In this document: positions 35,588 through 37,273 of the stretch, piece after piece
How positions within the stretch are numbered: position 1 is the first letter of the stretch
Layout of the letters: each line of letters opens with the position of its first letter
IMG/VR virus record: IMGVR_UViG_3300021961_000267
Location: 1-37,273 of that record
Origin: a virus
DNA: 37,273 nucleotides
Strand: one strand, 5' to 3'
Notes under the pieces: model-generated
What the model saw: the letters and a program-made list of their open reading frames with translations, nothing else
The model's database searches: none
What the model was told of the DNA's origin: nothing
Translations under genes and position numbers: made by a program

Positions 35588-36263
35588 CAGTAACATATTC
35601 CATAATCATTGGAAACTCTGGTTCAATAGCTTTTGCGCACATAAGGGCAATTTCCCTATGCTCTTTTTGTGTTCCATTTGCTGATCGTAATTGTATATAG
35701 TGCATCCAAGAACGCAAGGTTCCATTCATGTATAATACTGATTTAGTAATACCTTCTGGCAATACAGCTCTGGCTTGTTCCTTTGCAATACCATGTTCAA
35801 TCGCCCAGTCGTATGCAAATTTAGCTGTTTCTAATACAGCAAATTGTTTACTAGTCCACTGATCTTCTAGTTCCATATCTTCATTTTCAATACTATTCTG
35901 TCTGTTTTTAGTATCTTGTAGACGAGCTTCACGAATTTCATATTCCATATCCTTAGTCGGATCTGCATACCTTTGACTAAACTCTTGAAAAGAAAATGAA
36001 CGATGTCTAAGAATTTGTCTAGCAATGTCTCTTGTAGTTTCAATTTCAAGACATATTGAGACCATTTCGAATGGTGACCAATGCTTATGTTTTGCAAGGT
36101 ATCGTATAAGTTTCTCTGAAGTTTCAGAGTTAGCTTGGTTGGATGGATTAGATACACGAGCACAATACGCTACTTGATCTTGTAGCGTGGTTAGCTTAAT
36201 ACCTGATATCAGATAATGATGATCTGGTGCTTTACTGCTGCTAATTAACTTAACTCTTTGCAT
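35580..36263 (-). CDS. thyX: Flavin-dependent thymidylate synthase
   Basis: A 227-residue ThyX. The signature R86-H-R88-SFS-Q93-EFS-R98 (RHRxxSxQxxSxR) is intact, with ARVSNPSNQ and the WSPFEM FAD-binding loop upstream. ThyX makes dTMP from dUMP using methylene-THF and NADPH through FAD. It is a complete copy of usual length (210-250). The gene overlaps the P4H-like gene by 8 bases and the preceding one by 14. It would draw one-carbon units that H protein helps supply. Confidence 0.95.
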   Translation of the reverse strand: MQRVKLISSSKAPDHHYLISGIKLTTLQDQVAYCARVSNPSNQANSETSEKLIRYLAKHKHWSPFEMVSICLEIETTRDIARQILRHRSFSFQEFSQRYADPTKDMEYEIREARLQDTKNRQNSIENEDMELEDQWTSKQFAVLETAKFAYDWAIEHGIAKEQARAVLPEGITKSVLYMNGTLRSWMHYIQLRSANGTQKEHREIALMCAKAIEPEFPMIMEYVTDE

Positions 36264-36456
36264 CGTGGTACCATTCTCCCCATTTCATTACAAAATTTTC
36301 AGCACAATCTTCTGCATAGCTTTCTGAATGATCGTACAGAGGTCTAGTTTCATGAAACACATCTTTTATAAACATATTAACAAAGAAACCTAGCTTGTTC
36401 TTATGTACTTCAGCTCTTCTGTCGTCGTCACCCCAAAAAGTACTTACTAACGTCAT
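36250..36456 (-). CDS. Small hypothetical protein
   Basis: A 68-residue protein from ATG 36456 (ATGA-coupled to the primase stop, with GGAGGAAAG upstream; the frame is open to 36468). MTLVSTFWGDDDRRAEVHKNKLG, an aromatic FFVNMFIKDVFHE and a Glu-rich end AEDCAENFVMKWGEW. It appears conserved in T4-like marine phages, to my memory, without function. It links primase and thyX. Confidence 0.65.
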   Translation of the reverse strand: MTLVSTFWGDDDRRAEVHKNKLGFFVNMFIKDVFHETRPLYDHSESYAEDCAENFVMKWGEWYHDAKS

Positions 36457-37273
36457 ACTTTCCTCCATACACTCAATGCCATCTTAGCACTGAGTCCTTT
36501 GTGTGTGTTTTGATCAATAATTAACTTTAGGTCTGCTCTTGACATTCCTGTCATGATCATATCGTTAATGTCTTTCTCGTGTATTTTCGAAGGCCAGACA
36601 ACGACCTTTCTACCCATATCAATACTCTTCTCAATCTTTTTAATAATCTCTGCATTCCTTGGTTCATTATCATATACCATCACCACGTCGTCGAAATCAA
36701 GATTGGTGTCGGAACCAGCCATTGCGACACAATTACCCACAAACATACTATCAATAGGACCTTCCACAACATAGACAGTTTTGCTATCATCTATTGTATC
36801 TAACCCATATATCTTTGGTTTACGCTCATCGAGCATAATTGTAATGTATCTAAGATTGCTTTTGCTTGATAGTGCTCTACCTTGGTAGCCAAAGAAGTTC
36901 TGTTTATGATCGACGAATGGAATAATAAGTCTTGGTTCATCTTTCTCTACCTTTTCGAACTTACCTGGCAATAATAAATTTGTCCAAGCATAAAACTTAG
37001 GACAATAGAACAGCTTGTAATGATACTCGTTAGGAATAGACCTATCAAGTATATACTGCTTGACCGGATGGTCATGAGCCAATTGCGAAACTGATTTCAA
37101 CTTCCTAAGAGGACTACCAGCTCTCCTATATCCTGGAAATGCTTGCGTAGTAATTTTAGGCGTATCTTTACTTATCTCTTCTACATATGAAGTTTGACCA
37201 GAATCTGCTAATTTTTCTAATTTATATTGTCTATACAAATTCTGATCTTGGTCGTATAGAAACCCATCGAAGC
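36453..37273 (-). CDS. 61: DNA primase (T4 gp61-like), N-terminus outside the window
   Basis: The frame is open to the right edge, giving 272 visible residues; the TTG at 37238 is internal. It lacks its zinc-ribbon N-terminus because of the window edge. The toprim signatures are YVVEGPIDSMF (E for metal), MVYDNEPRNA (DxD-type acid) and EKDINDMIM. The region before (RRAGSPLRKLKSVSQLAHDHPVKQYI) matches the RNA polymerase domain of phage primases. In T4, gp61 makes pentaribonucleotide primers with gp41 helicase. Confident as a toprim primase; T4-type assignment is from the whole layout. Confidence 0.85.
   Translation of the reverse strand, partial: FDGFLYDQDQNLYRQYKLEKLADSGQTSYVEEISKDTPKITTQAFPGYRRAGSPLRKLKSVSQLAHDHPVKQYILDRSIPNEYHYKLFYCPKFYAWTNLLLPGKFEKVEKDEPRLIIPFVDHKQNFFGYQGRALSSKSNLRYITIMLDERKPKIYGLDTIDDSKTVYVVEGPIDSMFVGNCVAMAGSDTNLDFDDVVMVYDNEPRNAEIIKKIEKSIDMGRKVVVWPSKIHEKDINDMIMTGMSRADLKLIIDQNTHKGLSAKMALSVWRKV

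Overview
The window is a piece of the genome of a T4-like tailed phage (myovirus), A+T rich, most like those of marine bacteria. The host is not shown by the sequence; a small-genome marine alphaproteobacterium or a cyanobacterium are the obvious candidates. The T4-type core is clear: RNase H (rnh, cut by the left edge), a PhoH-like ATPase, a RuvC-like resolvase, class I ribonucleotide reductase (nrdA, nrdB), ThyX and the gp61-type primase (cut by the right edge). Genes are packed with ATGA or TAATG overlaps, and three tRNA genes (Arg-TCT, Thr-TGT, Trp-CCA) are present.

Layout. 1-2.9 kb, rightward: rnh, DUF6433, two small proteins, phoH, a RecB/MGME1-like nuclease and a secreted protein. 2.9-12.5 kb, leftward: an accessory biosynthetic block with a GNAT-like protein, glycosyltransferase, glutaredoxin, twitch-type radical SAM enzyme, NodU/TobZ-type carbamoyltransferase, three PP-loop ATPases (two QueC-like) and a second radical SAM enzyme. 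12.5-18.4 kb, mostly leftward: tRNA-Arg, phosphoribosyltransferase, HEXXH protein, YkgJ-like cysteine protein, truncated UDP-sugar dehydrogenase, tRNA-Thr, a lone rightward 2-oxoglutarate oxygenase, AbrB-like and Pyr_excise-like proteins and a PD-(D/E)XK-like protein. 18.5-21.2 kb: about eleven very small leftward early-type genes with intrinsic terminators. 21.2-21.7 kb: the divergence point. Rightward genes run from 21.7 to 29.3 kb (small unknowns, glycine cleavage H protein, a 5'(3')-nucleotidase, tRNA-Trp, AAA+ ATPase, SDR epimerase, 2OG oxygenase, B12-type radical SAM), meeting leftward genes that fill 29.2 kb to the end.

The most notable feature is the control region at 21.2-21.7 kb. 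The + strand has 5 G in the 600 bases 20761-21360, then 1 C against 34 G in 21361-21460, so the GC skew inverts within a few tens of bases beside long A/T tracts. Next to this lie tandem 15-bp repeats containing two 20-bp dyads of the form ATAGTA-N8-TACTAT; a second, four-unit array with a third dyad precedes the gene at 22.5 kb. This looks like a bidirectional origin and/or early-gene operator region.

Functionally, NrdAB, ThyX, the nucleotidase, the phosphoribosyltransferase and glutaredoxin serve nucleotide supply. The H protein could feed one-carbon units from glycine into the methylene-THF that ThyX uses (inference). The radical SAM, carbamoyl-, glycosyl- and PP-loop enzymes with four 2OG-oxygenase-type proteins suggest modification of a sugar, nucleoside or peptide whose identity cannot be read from the sequence.
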